Positions 55,598 through 63,961 of a stretch of 64,000 bases of DNA are shown here, piece after piece (position 1 is the first letter of the stretch; each line of letters opens with the position of its first letter). The translations under genes and the position numbers were made by a program. The stretch is from Paenibacillus rubinfantis (lineage in GTDB: Bacteria > Bacillota > Bacilli > Paenibacillales > Paenibacillaceae), in contig NZ_LN909065.1 in the NCBI RefSeq assembly GCF_001486505.1, positions 1,259,778 through 1,323,777 of the forward strand, read 5' to 3'. The notes beneath the pieces were generated by a model, which had not been told where the DNA came from, did not search any database, and was given only the letters and a program-made list of their open reading frames with translations.

Positions 55598-56638
55598 TTA
55601 GTAAATCAACATGGCGTCGCCGAAGCTGAAAAACCGGTACTTCAAGTCGATCGCTTCCTGATAAGCGTTCAGGATCCGCTCCCGGCCCGCCAGTGCGCTG
55701 ACCAGCATCACCAGCGTTGATTTCGGAAGATGGAAGTTTGTGAGAAGCACATCCACCAACCCAAACCGATAGCCGGGATAAATAAAGATGCCCGTCCAGC
55801 CGCTGCTTTTGACGATGGGACCGTTGCCGCATCGTTGGGCTACCGTCTCCAACGTCCGGGCCGAAGTCGTCCCAACGGCCACGACTCTGCCGCCGCGAGC
55901 TTTTGTTTCATTCAGGATGTCGGCGGTCTCCTGCGGCAGTACAAAATATTCTTCATGCATGACATGATCCTCCACCCGGTCCACCGACATCGGCCGGAAC
56001 GTGCCCAGTCCGACGTGCAGCGTGACGAAAGCGATCGTCACTCCTTTGGCTCGCACCTGATCCAGCAATTCTTCGGTAAAATGCAAACCCGCGGTTGGCG
56101 CGGCGGCCGACCCTTCGTGTTTGGAGTACACCGTCTGATAACGTTCGCGGTCATCTAACTTCTCCTTAATGTAAGGAGGTAACGGCATCTGGCCCAGTCG
56201 ATCGAGAATTTCGTTAAAAATCCCTTCATAAGCGAACCGCAGCACCCGTCCGCCCATATCTCCCTCGGACTCTACGGTTGCACGAAGCTCATCGCTAAAT
56301 ACGATGATCGCTCCGCTTCTAAGTTTCTTGCCGGGTTTGACCAAGGCTTCCCATCGGTCGTCGCCCAAATTTTTGAGCAGCAGCACCTCAGCTTTGGCCC
56401 CGGTGTCCTCTTTGACGCCAAACAAGCGGGCTGGAATCACCCGCGTGTCATTTAGCACCAGCGTATCGCCCGGCTGCAAATACGCCAAAATATCGGAAAA
56501 CGTATGATGGCGAATTTCCCCGGTTTCCTTATTTAACGTCAACAGGCGCGAAGCGGTGCGCTCGGCCAGCGGCGTTTGGGCGATGAGCTCCTCCGGGAGC
56601 TCGAAATCGTATAGATCCACATTCATCGGTATCTTCAT
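55598..56638 (-). CDS. queA: S-adenosylmethionine:tRNA ribosyltransferase-isomerase
   Basis: 346 residues. N-terminus DLYDFELPEELIAQTPLAERTASRLL, VLNDTRVIPARLFG and GLHFTEELL motifs are typical. It turns preQ1-tRNA into epoxyqueuosine. Its ATG overlaps the stop of the SpoIID-domain gene (ATGA); the ATG at 56626 is an alternative start nearer the usual family N-terminus MNVDLYDF. Confidence 0.97.
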   Translation of the reverse strand: MKIPMNVDLYDFELPEELIAQTPLAERTASRLLTLNKETGEIRHHTFSDILAYLQPGDTLVLNDTRVIPARLFGVKEDTGAKAEVLLLKNLGDDRWEALVKPGKKLRSGAIIVFSDELRATVESEGDMGGRVLRFAYEGIFNEILDRLGQMPLPPYIKEKLDDRERYQTVYSKHEGSAAAPTAGLHFTEELLDQVRAKGVTIAFVTLHVGLGTFRPMSVDRVEDHVMHEEYFVLPQETADILNETKARGGRVVAVGTTSARTLETVAQRCGNGPIVKSSGWTGIFIYPGYRFGLVDVLLTNFHLPKSTLVMLVSALAGRERILNAYQEAIDLKYRFFSFGDAMLIY

Positions 56639-58734
56639 TCCTTAACGAGAGTCACATTTTGGTAGTAGTGTTGCAAGATTTGCCGGTAATCATACCCGGA
56701 GTCAGCCAATCCTTTGGCCCCCCACTGGGAAAGCCCTAGGCCGTGGCCGTTTCCGCGTCCAACGAAGACGAACTGGTTCGTCGGTTCAACCACGCGAGCC
56801 GTCTTGTCGCCGCTCATCACAACCAGCTTGCCACTGGCCGTCGTCTTGCCTGAAGCCGACTGAATTGTCGTTGCCGACGTGGCTGTCCCTGTCCCTGCCA
56901 CTCCTCCTGCACCTTGTACAGTATAACGCCCGGTTTGGACGATATCAAACAAGGTGCTAGGCAAGCCGCCCAGAGCGGAGCGGTACGTATCCGGATATTT
57001 GACGTCCAGTGGCTGGCCGTTGGCTTTGACCTGTGTCACACGTCCGGATGGCCCCCGCTGGGTGATCTCCAAATTCAAAATCGGGGAGGGGGCTTCCGTT
57101 GACGTTTTGCCCTTCAGGGTCTTCACCAGCTCCTCCGAGCTGTAAGGACCGCGGATCCACGCATAGGAGCTGGATTCTGGCACCTTGTCCAATACGATGG
57201 CTTGGTCGCCCGGATTCAGCTTCGCCAGGGGCTCCACATCGGATTGAATAAGCGGCAGCTTCCGAACCAGCACGTTGCTGGTCGTCACCGTCAGCTTCTG
57301 CAAACCTGCCGGCGTTGTCCCATTAAGCGCGGTGTTGTCTTCACGAACGTATCCTGTGATTCCGTTCGACAGCAGTACCTGATACCACGATTTCAACGAG
57401 GCTTGCGCGGATTCGTCTCCATCGCTGGGCACGCTGGAATAGATCGGATTCACATTCCCCCACACCTCGCTCGAATCGGCCGTCACCCCGCCGCTGTTGG
57501 ATGCAAAGATTCCTTCCACGATTTGTCCGTTCGCTGTCACCAGCACCTCTCCCGCTGTGGCATCCACGGCCTGCACGATGCTGGACACTTCCTTCTCCGT
57601 CCCATTGTACACTTGGCTTAAAGTCGTATCCACAAGTCCGGCGACTTTGAACTTGTTTAGCCCCGCATTATAAAGGGCATAGCTTCGCGCCGCGACCGCC
57701 TGAGCCTTCAACGCCTCTTGGGGCCAAGATGACGGGACTTCGCCGGCGACAACGGAATACAGATATTGCTCTAACGGCAGCTCGTTAACGAGTGCCAGTT
57801 GACCGTTCACTTTACTAATCTCAAAATCCCCGCGATAGCTGCGCGCCGAACGCTCCACTACCTGAATCGGTGAATTGCCCTGATCCCGGATCGTCAATTT
57901 GGCGCCTTCTCCGGTTAACTCGTAATGGTCAACCCCAGCAGGGGCATCCACATTTAACGTCACGTCCCGATGCAGGAGCAAGGCAGGGGCGTTTTCGTTG
58001 ACCGGAGCCCAGGAATAACCCGGTTGCAGTCCGGCCAACTCGGTTTGGAGCGCGGACTGCTCCGCTGCGCTCAACGCGCCGCCAGCCCATACCGCATATT
58101 GCTGCGGCCCGGTCATCGCCACAACCGCCTCCGCATGCTGGGCGGACAACGTTTGGCGAAGATTCTCAGCTTCCGCCTGACTCGCAAACGAGCCGGCGGA
58201 GATGTACAATGTCCCGCGAGCTTCCGCCTTGGCGCCTTTCAAGGAAGCGGACAACGTTTGGGTAACTCGTTCCGCCGCTTTTTGCGCTTCCGCCGCACTC
58301 ACATACGGTCCCGTATACACGCGGTATACCGTGCCGCCTCCAAGATCAACCGCGTAGGCAACCGGCTTATCCGCCGTGCCTTGCAGCTTCTTGACCGCAG
58401 CCGCTACCGTGGCCCAATCTGCGGATTCCAACGCTTTAACCTTATATCCGTTGACGCTAAACCTTGCCGTTCCGCCCGCTCCCAATTGGAGCCAAGGCAC
58501 TCCCCCCGAGTTGAGGTCAAAACCAGCCTCCGCTGCGGCCGCTGTTTTGATGGTCACGGCCGGTGTGGTCGATTTATAGGTGCTGCCCAGGTCCAGGTAC
58601 ATGGCCACGCGAACGCGAGATGTATCCGAATCGTCGGCCGCTGCCGGAAGGTGAAGCATCCCGGCCAGCAGCAAGCCTGCCAGTATTCCTTTCCCCCATC
58701 TTGTTAACGAAATTGTCCGTGCTGTACGTTTCAA
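56635..58734 (-). CDS. SpoIID/LytB-domain protein with SPOR-like repeats
   Basis: 699 residues. A signal peptide (about residues 1-32, ending AAADDS) leads into two SPOR-like repeats (AYAVDLGGGTVYRVYTGPY, then LYISAGSFASQAEAENL), a substrate-binding stretch, and the SpoIID core with YLYSVVAGEVPSSWPQEALKAQAVAARSYAL and SSVPSDGD. SpoIID enzymes cleave peptidoglycan glycan strands during engulfment. It differs from the ~340-residue SpoIID by its size and SPOR repeats. Downstream coupling with queA and upstream ruvB suggest one transcript. Confidence 0.85.
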   Translation of the reverse strand: MKRTARTISLTRWGKGILAGLLLAGMLHLPAAADDSDTSRVRVAMYLDLGSTYKSTTPAVTIKTAAAAEAGFDLNSGGVPWLQLGAGGTARFSVNGYKVKALESADWATVAAAVKKLQGTADKPVAYAVDLGGGTVYRVYTGPYVSAAEAQKAAERVTQTLSASLKGAKAEARGTLYISAGSFASQAEAENLRQTLSAQHAEAVVAMTGPQQYAVWAGGALSAAEQSALQTELAGLQPGYSWAPVNENAPALLLHRDVTLNVDAPAGVDHYELTGEGAKLTIRDQGNSPIQVVERSARSYRGDFEISKVNGQLALVNELPLEQYLYSVVAGEVPSSWPQEALKAQAVAARSYALYNAGLNKFKVAGLVDTTLSQVYNGTEKEVSSIVQAVDATAGEVLVTANGQIVEGIFASNSGGVTADSSEVWGNVNPIYSSVPSDGDESAQASLKSWYQVLLSNGITGYVREDNTALNGTTPAGLQKLTVTTSNVLVRKLPLIQSDVEPLAKLNPGDQAIVLDKVPESSSYAWIRGPYSSEELVKTLKGKTSTEAPSPILNLEITQRGPSGRVTQVKANGQPLDVKYPDTYRSALGGLPSTLFDIVQTGRYTVQGAGGVAGTGTATSATTIQSASGKTTASGKLVVMSGDKTARVVEPTNQFVFVGRGNGHGLGLSQWGAKGLADSGYDYRQILQHYYQNVTLVKE

Positions 58735-58779
58735 ACCCGCTCTCCTCCTCCATGATGCCTATGGGCTTCGTTAATAAAG

Positions 58780-59787
58780 TTAAGGTGTCTCCGGCATCGG
58801 CAGACCTAAATGCTGATACGCTGCCGGTGTCACCATGCGTCCACGCGGCGTCCGTTGCAGAAATCCGATCTGCAGCAAGTAAGGCTCGTAGACGTCCTCG
58901 ATCGTTTGGCTTTCCTCGCCGATGGTCGCGGCAATTGTATCCAGCCCCACGGGCCCGCCGCGGAAGCTCGTAATCATCGCGCGCAGCATTTTATGGTCGA
59001 TCAGGTCCAGGCCCATCGGGTCAACCTGCAGCATCTGCAGCGCTTCTTTGGCGATCTCCGTGGTAATCATACCATCGCCCCGCACCTGAGCATAATCGCG
59101 TACGCGCTTCAGCAGGCGGTTGGCGATCCGCGGCGTCCCCCGCGAACGAAGCGCGATTTCCGTCGCCGCATCGCCCACCATTTCGATGCCGAAAATATCC
59201 GCGCCCCGCGACACGATATAGCTGAGCTCATCGATGTTATAAAACTCCAGGCGGCTGACAACCCCAAAACGGTCGCGCAGCGGTGCCGACAGGAGCCCTG
59301 CCCGCGTCGTGGCGCCAACCAGCGTAAAAGGCGGCAGGTCCAGCCGGACCGACCGGGCGCTTGGCCCCTTGCCGATCATAATATCCAGCGCGAAATCCTC
59401 CATGGCTGGATACAGCACCTCCTCTACGGTGCGATGCAGTCGGTGAATCTCGTCTATAAACAAGACATCGCCTTCCTGCAGATTGGTCAACAGCGCGGCC
59501 AAATCCCCGGGACGCTCAATCGCCGGTCCCGAAGTCGTGCGCAAATTCACACCAAGCTCGTTGGCGATGATGTTGGCCAACGTCGTTTTGCCAAGTCCCG
59601 GCGGCCCGTACAACAGCACGTGGTCCAACGCTTCCTTACGCATTTTCGCCGCTTCGATGTATATTTTCAAATTCTCCTTGATCTGGTTCTGTCCGATATA
59701 TTCCGCCAAAAAACGCGGCCGCAGGCTTAACTCCACCGCCTGGTCTTCCATCATTAAATTCGCGGAAATGATCCGGTCCTCCATCAT
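58780..59787 (-). CDS. ruvB: Holliday junction branch migration ATPase RuvB
   Basis: 335 residues. Walker A LLYGPPGLGKTTLANI, Walker B VLFIDEIHRLHRTVEE, the arginine-finger region GPSARSVRLDLPPFTLVGATTRAG, and a C-terminal winged helix (GFLQRTPRGRMVTPAAYQHLG). It is the hexameric motor of the RuvAB complex. GGGGAG lies upstream of the ATG. Confidence 0.98.
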   Translation of the reverse strand: MMEDRIISANLMMEDQAVELSLRPRFLAEYIGQNQIKENLKIYIEAAKMRKEALDHVLLYGPPGLGKTTLANIIANELGVNLRTTSGPAIERPGDLAALLTNLQEGDVLFIDEIHRLHRTVEEVLYPAMEDFALDIMIGKGPSARSVRLDLPPFTLVGATTRAGLLSAPLRDRFGVVSRLEFYNIDELSYIVSRGADIFGIEMVGDAATEIALRSRGTPRIANRLLKRVRDYAQVRGDGMITTEIAKEALQMLQVDPMGLDLIDHKMLRAMITSFRGGPVGLDTIAATIGEESQTIEDVYEPYLLQIGFLQRTPRGRMVTPAAYQHLGLPMPETP

Positions 59788-59816
59788 GCGCTAAGCTCCC
59801 CTTCCTGTCCTTATCC

Positions 59817-60437
59817 TTAGCCGGCGTACAGCAGCTTGAGCGCCTTCTTCATGACGGAATCCACCGCCTCGTCCGGCCCGACATCGTCTTTCAGGCGATG
59901 CCATACCTTGTCCAGCTCCGCTTCGGTATACCCCAGCGCTTTCAAGCCTTCACGCGCCTCCGGCCATCCCGGATTTCCGCCATCCCGCAAGGACTCGCCA
60001 CGATCCGCAGGCATCGGATCAAACAACGTGCCACCGACGCCCTCCAGCTTGTCCTTGAGGTCCAAAATCATCCGCTGAGCCGTCTTCTTCCCAATCCCCG
60101 GCAGCTTCGTCAGAAACGCAATGTTCTCCTGATGAATCGCCGCTACGACATGATCTGGATTGCCGCCGCTTAAAATACCAAGCGCTACACGCGGGCCGAT
60201 ACCGGATACCTCAATCAGCTTGCGAAACAGCTTCTGCTCCTCGCGGGTCGGGAATCCGAACAGCAGGATCGCATCCTCACGCACATGGTGGTGGGTATAT
60301 ACCGTCACCGTTTCTTGCCCTTTAGTTGCCAAAGCGTACGGATTCGGACAAAACACCCGATACCCTACACCCTGCACATCCAAGACGACGTACTCTGTTT
60401 CCAAATGGGCAATCTGGCCCCGCAAAAAATCGATCAT
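59817..60437 (-). CDS. ruvA: Holliday junction branch migration protein RuvA
   Basis: 206 residues. OB-fold N-terminus MIDFLRGQIAHLETEYVVLD, two helix-hairpin-helix motifs (IEVSGIGPRVALGILSG and LTKLPGIGKKTAQRMI), and a C-terminal RuvB-binding domain. It tetramerises on the junction. Its ATG overlaps the ruvC stop (ATGA), so the three ruv genes are translationally linked. Confidence 0.98.
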   Translation of the reverse strand: MIDFLRGQIAHLETEYVVLDVQGVGYRVFCPNPYALATKGQETVTVYTHHHVREDAILLFGFPTREEQKLFRKLIEVSGIGPRVALGILSGGNPDHVVAAIHQENIAFLTKLPGIGKKTAQRMILDLKDKLEGVGGTLFDPMPADRGESLRDGGNPGWPEAREGLKALGYTEAELDKVWHRLKDDVGPDEAVDSVMKKALKLLYAG

Positions 60438-60937
60438 GAACGCAATACCTCGTTTATTTTAGAATTTAATGTGTAAGAATGCGCATGGCAAACAGCTACC
60501 GCTAATGCATCTGCCACGTCGTCCGGCTTCGGGATCGCCTGAAGCTTCAAGAACATCCGCGTCATTTCCTGCACCTGCCGTTTTTCAGCTTTGCCATATC
60601 CTACGATCGCCTGCTTCACCTGCATTGGGGTGTACTCCGCAATCGGGAGCCCTTTCTGCGCTGCAGCAAGCACCAGCACGCCCCTCGCTTGGCTGACCGA
60701 CATCGCCGTCGTGACGTTCCGATTAAAAAACAGCTTCTCGAATGCGACCGCTTCCGGTTTGTATTTGTCAATCAACTGAACCATCGCCTCATACACATGC
60801 ATGAGTCGTTCTTCCTCCGGCGTATGGGCTTCGGTTTGGATACATCCGTATTGCACCGGCGTAACTTTACTGCCCTGTTTATCGATAAATCCGAACCCCA
60901 CAATCGCAATGCCGGGGTCAATTCCAAGTATACGCAA
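60434..60937 (-). CDS. ruvC: Crossover junction endonuclease RuvC
   Basis: 167 residues. The catalytic acids are in RILGIDPGIAIVGFG (first Asp), AFEKLFFNRNV (Glu) and the late DVADALAVAVCH (last Asp). It resolves Holliday junctions with RuvAB. B. subtilis uses RecU instead and lacks ruvC, so its presence here next to ruvAB is a Paenibacillaceae-type feature. Confidence 0.96.
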   Translation of the reverse strand: MRILGIDPGIAIVGFGFIDKQGSKVTPVQYGCIQTEAHTPEEERLMHVYEAMVQLIDKYKPEAVAFEKLFFNRNVTTAMSVSQARGVLVLAAAQKGLPIAEYTPMQVKQAIVGYGKAEKRQVQEMTRMFLKLQAIPKPDDVADALAVAVCHAHSYTLNSKINEVLRS

Positions 60938-61093
60938 GGCTCATCTCTCCCTATCGTTGCTTAAACTCCCCCATGATCCTCGGATGGAGCCCTATCCCGC
61001 GTAAAGCGAACATATGTATTCACTTTATTATAGCAAAAGATCGCTAATGATTGAGGAAAAACTTTGTAGCGCCAGAAATCCCTCCGGAAAAAC

Positions 61094-61122
61094 AAAAAAG
61101 ACGTTACCCGGTAACGTCTTTT
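61094..61122 (-). terminator. Terminator after bofC
   Basis: Perfect 11-bp stem AAGACGTTACC with GGTAACGTCTT, then on the minus strand TTTTTTGTTTTT. It separates bofC from ruvC. Confidence 0.95.
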
Positions 61123-61131
61123 CATCAATCA

Positions 61132-61812
61132 TTATTCTTCATTCTGCTGCATGACCCTCTCCGACGGCTCGATCGCAAAGTCGCTGAAGGTGGACAACAC
61201 GCTATTGTACTCCTCCACATCCTGAATGCGGATTCCCTGCTGCAGTTGTTGAATCACTTCAGCTGGCAGAGCGCTCTCCATCATCTCCACGTCCATTTGA
61301 AAAAAAGTGCGGATCACCTTTTCCTTCTTAGGAGGTCCGTCAAACAACGTCAAATTGCCGTCCTTATCCAAACCGATGTACCCTCGAGTTTTGCAGGTGT
61401 CGGAAAGGCCGTCGACTTTTTCCTCGATCCAAACGTCGCCGCCTGCCCCAAGCCGTCCTTCCCACGTTGGGTGGTCTTTCATCAGGGTAGCGATTTCCTC
61501 CGGCTTCATGATGCCGAGCACGCTGCTTTCTTCACCGCAGGTATATATTTTCGTTAAATGGACGATTCGCGATTTATCTTCTTCCAGGTCCAGCAGCCAC
61601 TCCTCATCGGCATTTGGGGTAACTTCTTGCCAATTCCCCAAGGTTTCGATCACCATCGGTTCGCGGGCCATCAGCTTCTCCATCTGCTCGGATAACGGCA
61701 GCCCCATCCAAGCCATCACCGCAATCAAACCAAGGGCGCTGGCGGTCCATATGGCGCGTCTCCATCTTCTCCATCGTTTTTTCAGATGTTTTTTGATTTG
61801 GAAGATATTCAC
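61132..61812 (-). CDS. bofC: Forespore intercompartmental signalling factor BofC
   Basis: 226 residues. Basic N-terminus, one membrane segment (about residues 22-40), and the BofC C-terminal domain with LDKDGNLTLFDGPPKKEKVIRTFFQ. In B. subtilis it inhibits the SpoIVB protease and so delays sigma-K activation. The location beside the ruv genes is conserved. Confidence 0.88.
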   Translation of the reverse strand: MNIFQIKKHLKKRWRRWRRAIWTASALGLIAVMAWMGLPLSEQMEKLMAREPMVIETLGNWQEVTPNADEEWLLDLEEDKSRIVHLTKIYTCGEESSVLGIMKPEEIATLMKDHPTWEGRLGAGGDVWIEEKVDGLSDTCKTRGYIGLDKDGNLTLFDGPPKKEKVIRTFFQMDVEMMESALPAEVIQQLQQGIRIQDVEEYNSVLSTFSDFAIEPSERVMQQNEE

Positions 61813-61910
61813 GGTTATCCCCTTCTATCGGACTTTTGTCTCTATTGTGGCCGATAGCGAGAGGCTTTATTCAATTTTGGAAAACGAGGGTGCCTTCCGG
61901 GGTCGAAACG

Positions 61911-61946
61911 AAAAAACAGCCATCCTAGAGAAGGATGACTGCTTTA
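61911..61946 (-). terminator. Terminator after tRNA-Pro
   Basis: Stem CAGCCATCC with GGATGACTG around a short loop; on the minus strand it is followed by TTTTTTCG. Confidence 0.85.
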
Positions 61947-61950
61947 TGGA

Positions 61951-62024
61951 TCGGGACGACACGATTCGAACATGCGACCCCCTGGTCCCAAACCAGGTGC
62001 TCTACCAAGCTGAGCTACGTCCCG
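61951..62024 (-). tRNA. tRNA-Pro (TGG)
   Basis: Complete cloverleaf. Acceptor CGGGACG/CGTCCCG, anticodon loop with TGG on a CCTGG/CCAGG stem, TTCGAAT T-loop. The gene is followed by A then TCC, so CCA is not encoded next to the discriminator. Confidence 0.97.
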
Positions 62025-62098
62025 AAAGCAATGGTTTACCGATCTAAAAAATCGGGCCACTTTTTCTATTATAGCGACCTGTACGCAGAAGTCAACAT

Positions 62099-62584
62099 TT
62101 AATATTCGATTTTATCGGTTGAGGTTCTCCAGGCCTGAAAAGGAAGCAGGCTTTGAGCCGTTCGCATCTGCTTCATCGGAATGGTTCGCTGAGTCATAGG
62201 AAGGGCGATTTCTTCATAAATAAACTGATCATCAAATCCAATATTCGCAGCTTCCTCTTTCGTACAGGCAAAATACACCGCATCCGGGCGCGCCCAGTAT
62301 ATCGCCCCGATACACATCGGACAAGGCTCGCAGCTGGTATATAGGGTACAGCCCTTCAACTGAAAATCGTTGAGATAGCGGCACGCCTCCCGAATCGCCT
62401 GTACCTCGGCATGCGCCGTCGGATCTTTTAAAGCCGTGACGTGGTTGCGTCCGATCCCGATGATCTCCCCGTCCTTGACGACAATCGCTCCAAACGGGCC
62501 CCCATGCACATGGTGGACGTTCTCAACCGCTTCACGAATGGCGATTTCCATCCAATCGCTAGGTTCTCTGGCAGTTAACGTCAT
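62099..62584 (-). CDS. guaD: Guanine deaminase (CDA-superfamily)
   Basis: 161 residues. Zinc-site motifs HAEVQAIREA and SCEPCPMCIGAIYWARP; the C-terminus (PFQAWRTSTDKIEY) closely follows B. subtilis GuaD, whose product turns guanine into xanthine. The family also contains tRNA adenosine deaminase TadA, but the GDD-type FDDQFIYEEI tail is the guanine-deaminase form. It lies between tRNA-Pro and the large tRNA cluster. Confidence 0.88.
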   Translation of the reverse strand: MTLTAREPSDWMEIAIREAVENVHHVHGGPFGAIVVKDGEIIGIGRNHVTALKDPTAHAEVQAIREACRYLNDFQLKGCTLYTSCEPCPMCIGAIYWARPDAVYFACTKEEAANIGFDDQFIYEEIALPMTQRTIPMKQMRTAQSLLPFQAWRTSTDKIEY

Positions 62585-62682
62585 CGCTACAGCTCCCCTC
62601 CGGCGTGCTCCGCACTGTTTTTCTTCGCATTATAACTCGCAACCCCAGGCAGTAACTACGGTCATCTGCGAGGTTTGTGCAA

Positions 62683-62737
62683 AAAAACAAAAAACAGATT
62701 CAAACGCCAGCCCGAAAGCTAACGATGAACCTGTCTT
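62683..62737 (-). terminator. Terminator of the rRNA-tRNA operon
   Basis: An imperfect stem (ACAGGTTCATCG on one side with matching bases near TTTGAATCTGT on the other) is followed by TTTTTTGTTTTTTTG on the minus strand, just after tRNA-Leu. Confidence 0.82.
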
Positions 62738-62743
62738 GTTTAA

Positions 62744-62823
62744 TGCCGGTGAAGGGACTCGAACCCCCACGGTTTCCCTCACGATTTTGAGTCGCGCGCG
62801 TCTGCCAATTCCGCCACACCGGC
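62744..62823 (-). tRNA. tRNA-Leu (CAA)
   Basis: Acceptor GCCGGTG/CACCGGC with discriminator A, long variable arm GTGAGGGAAACCGTG, anticodon CAA in loop CTCAAAA. No CCA encoded. Last tRNA of the operon. Confidence 0.95.
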
Positions 62824-62831
62824 AAAGAGTA

Positions 62832-62905
62832 CGCGCCCTAAGAGATTCGAACTCCTGACCTTTTGATTCGTAGTCAAACGCTCTATCCAGCTGAGCTAAG
62901 GGCGC
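62832..62905 (-). tRNA. tRNA-Arg (ACG)
   Basis: Acceptor GCGCCCT/AGGGCGC, anticodon loop CTACGAA, discriminator G. No CCA encoded. Confidence 0.97.
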
Positions 62906-62916
62906 GTATGAAGTTA

Positions 62917-62991
62917 TGGAGCGGACGACGGGAATCGAACCCGCGACCCTCGCCTTGGCAAGGCGATGCTCTACCGCTGAGCCACGTCCGC
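62917..62991 (-). tRNA. tRNA-Gly (GCC)
   Basis: Acceptor GCGGACG/CGTCCGC, anticodon loop TTGCCAA on a CGCC stem. CCA is encoded after discriminator T. Confidence 0.97.
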
Positions 62992-63006
62992 AAAACAATA
63001 TGAAAC

Positions 63007-63082
63007 TGGTGAGCCATGAAGGACTCGAACCTTCGACACCCTGATTAAAAGTCAGGTGCTCTACCAACTGAGCTAATGGCTC
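63007..63082 (-). tRNA. tRNA-Lys (TTT)
   Basis: Acceptor GAGCCAT/ATGGCTC, anticodon loop CTTTTAA on a CTGA stem. CCA encoded. Confidence 0.97.
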
Positions 63083-63108
63083 GTACAAATGAAAACGATG
63101 AAGATAAA

Positions 63109-63185
63109 TGGCGGAGCCGACGGGATTCGAACCCGCGGTCTCCTGCGTGACAGGCAGGCATGTTAGGCCTCTACACCACGGCTCC
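63109..63185 (-). tRNA. tRNA-Asp (GTC)
   Basis: Acceptor GGAGCCG/CGGCTCC, anticodon loop CTGTCAC on a CCTGC stem, discriminator G. CCA encoded. Confidence 0.97.
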
Positions 63186-63221
63186 ACACTTTGATTAGGA
63201 CATCCTCAAGATTGAGGATAA

Positions 63222-63295
<74 letters not shown>

Positions 63296-63312
63296 TCAGT
63301 AAAAAATCGATA

Positions 63313-63388
63313 TGGTGGAGGCTGAGGGGATCGAACCCCCGACCCTCTGCTTGTAAGGCAGATGCTCTCCCAGCTGAGCTAAGCCTCC
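63313..63388 (-). tRNA. tRNA-Val (TAC)
   Basis: Acceptor GGAGGCT/AGCCTCC, anticodon loop CTTACAA. CCA encoded. Confidence 0.97.
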
Positions 63389-63408
63389 ATACCTGGGATG
63401 GTGAAGAA

Positions 63409-63480
63409 TGACCCGTAGGGGATTCGAACCCCTGTTACCTCCGTGAAAGGGAGGTGTCTTAACCCCTTGACCAACGGGCC
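63409..63480 (-). tRNA. tRNA-Glu (TTC)
   Basis: Acceptor GGCCCGT/ACGGGTC with one G-T pair, anticodon loop CTTTCAC on a CCTCC stem. No CCA encoded. Confidence 0.97.
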
Positions 63481-63497
63481 ACGAATAAAGTCCTTGC

Positions 63498-63589
63498 TGG
63501 CGGAGAGAGAGGGATTCGAACCCTCGAGACGCTTGTGACGCCTACACGATTTCCAATCGTGCTCCTTCGGCCAACTCGGACACCTCTCC
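63498..63589 (-). tRNA. tRNA-Ser (GGA)
   Basis: Acceptor GGAGAGG/... with long variable arm TAGGCGTCACAAGCGTC, anticodon loop TTGGAAA on a CACGA stem. CCA encoded. Confidence 0.96.
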
Positions 63590-63654
63590 ATATGAGTTGG
63601 TTTCCCCAGAAGTGAAGCAAATATGCAAGGCACATTTGCTTCCTTCCAGGAGTA

Positions 63655-63727
63655 CTCCCCGAACAGGACTCGAACCTGTGACAACTCGATTAACAGTCGA
63701 GTGCTCTACCGACTGAGCTATCAGGGA
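63655..63727 (-). tRNA. tRNA-Asn (GTT)
   Basis: Acceptor TCCCTGA/TCGGGGA with one T-G pair, anticodon loop CTGTTAA on a CTCGA stem, discriminator G. No CCA encoded. First tRNA after 5S. Confidence 0.97.
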
Positions 63728-63732
63728 ACATT

Positions 63733-63849
63733 GCTTGGCGGCGTCCTACTCTCCCAGGACCCTTCGGTCCAAGTACCATCGGCGCTGGAGGGCTTAACGG
63801 TCGTGTTCGGGATGGGAACGTGTGGAACCCCTCCGCCATCGCCACCAAA
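63733..63849 (-). rRNA. rrf: 5S ribosomal RNA
   Basis: About 117 nt from TTTGGTGGCGATGGCGG to GGACGCCGCCAAGC on the minus strand, with the conserved loop CCCATCCCGAACACG. Ends and length match Bacillales 5S. Confidence 0.96.
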
Positions 63850-63961
63850 CGGTTCAAGCGTTTTGATCGCCTGAAAACTGGATACGAAACGAATTTGCGT
63901 GTTAGTCTCCTCAAGTGCTCGAATCGGCTTGTTCAGCCTGACGCCACTTTTTGGAGTTGTT

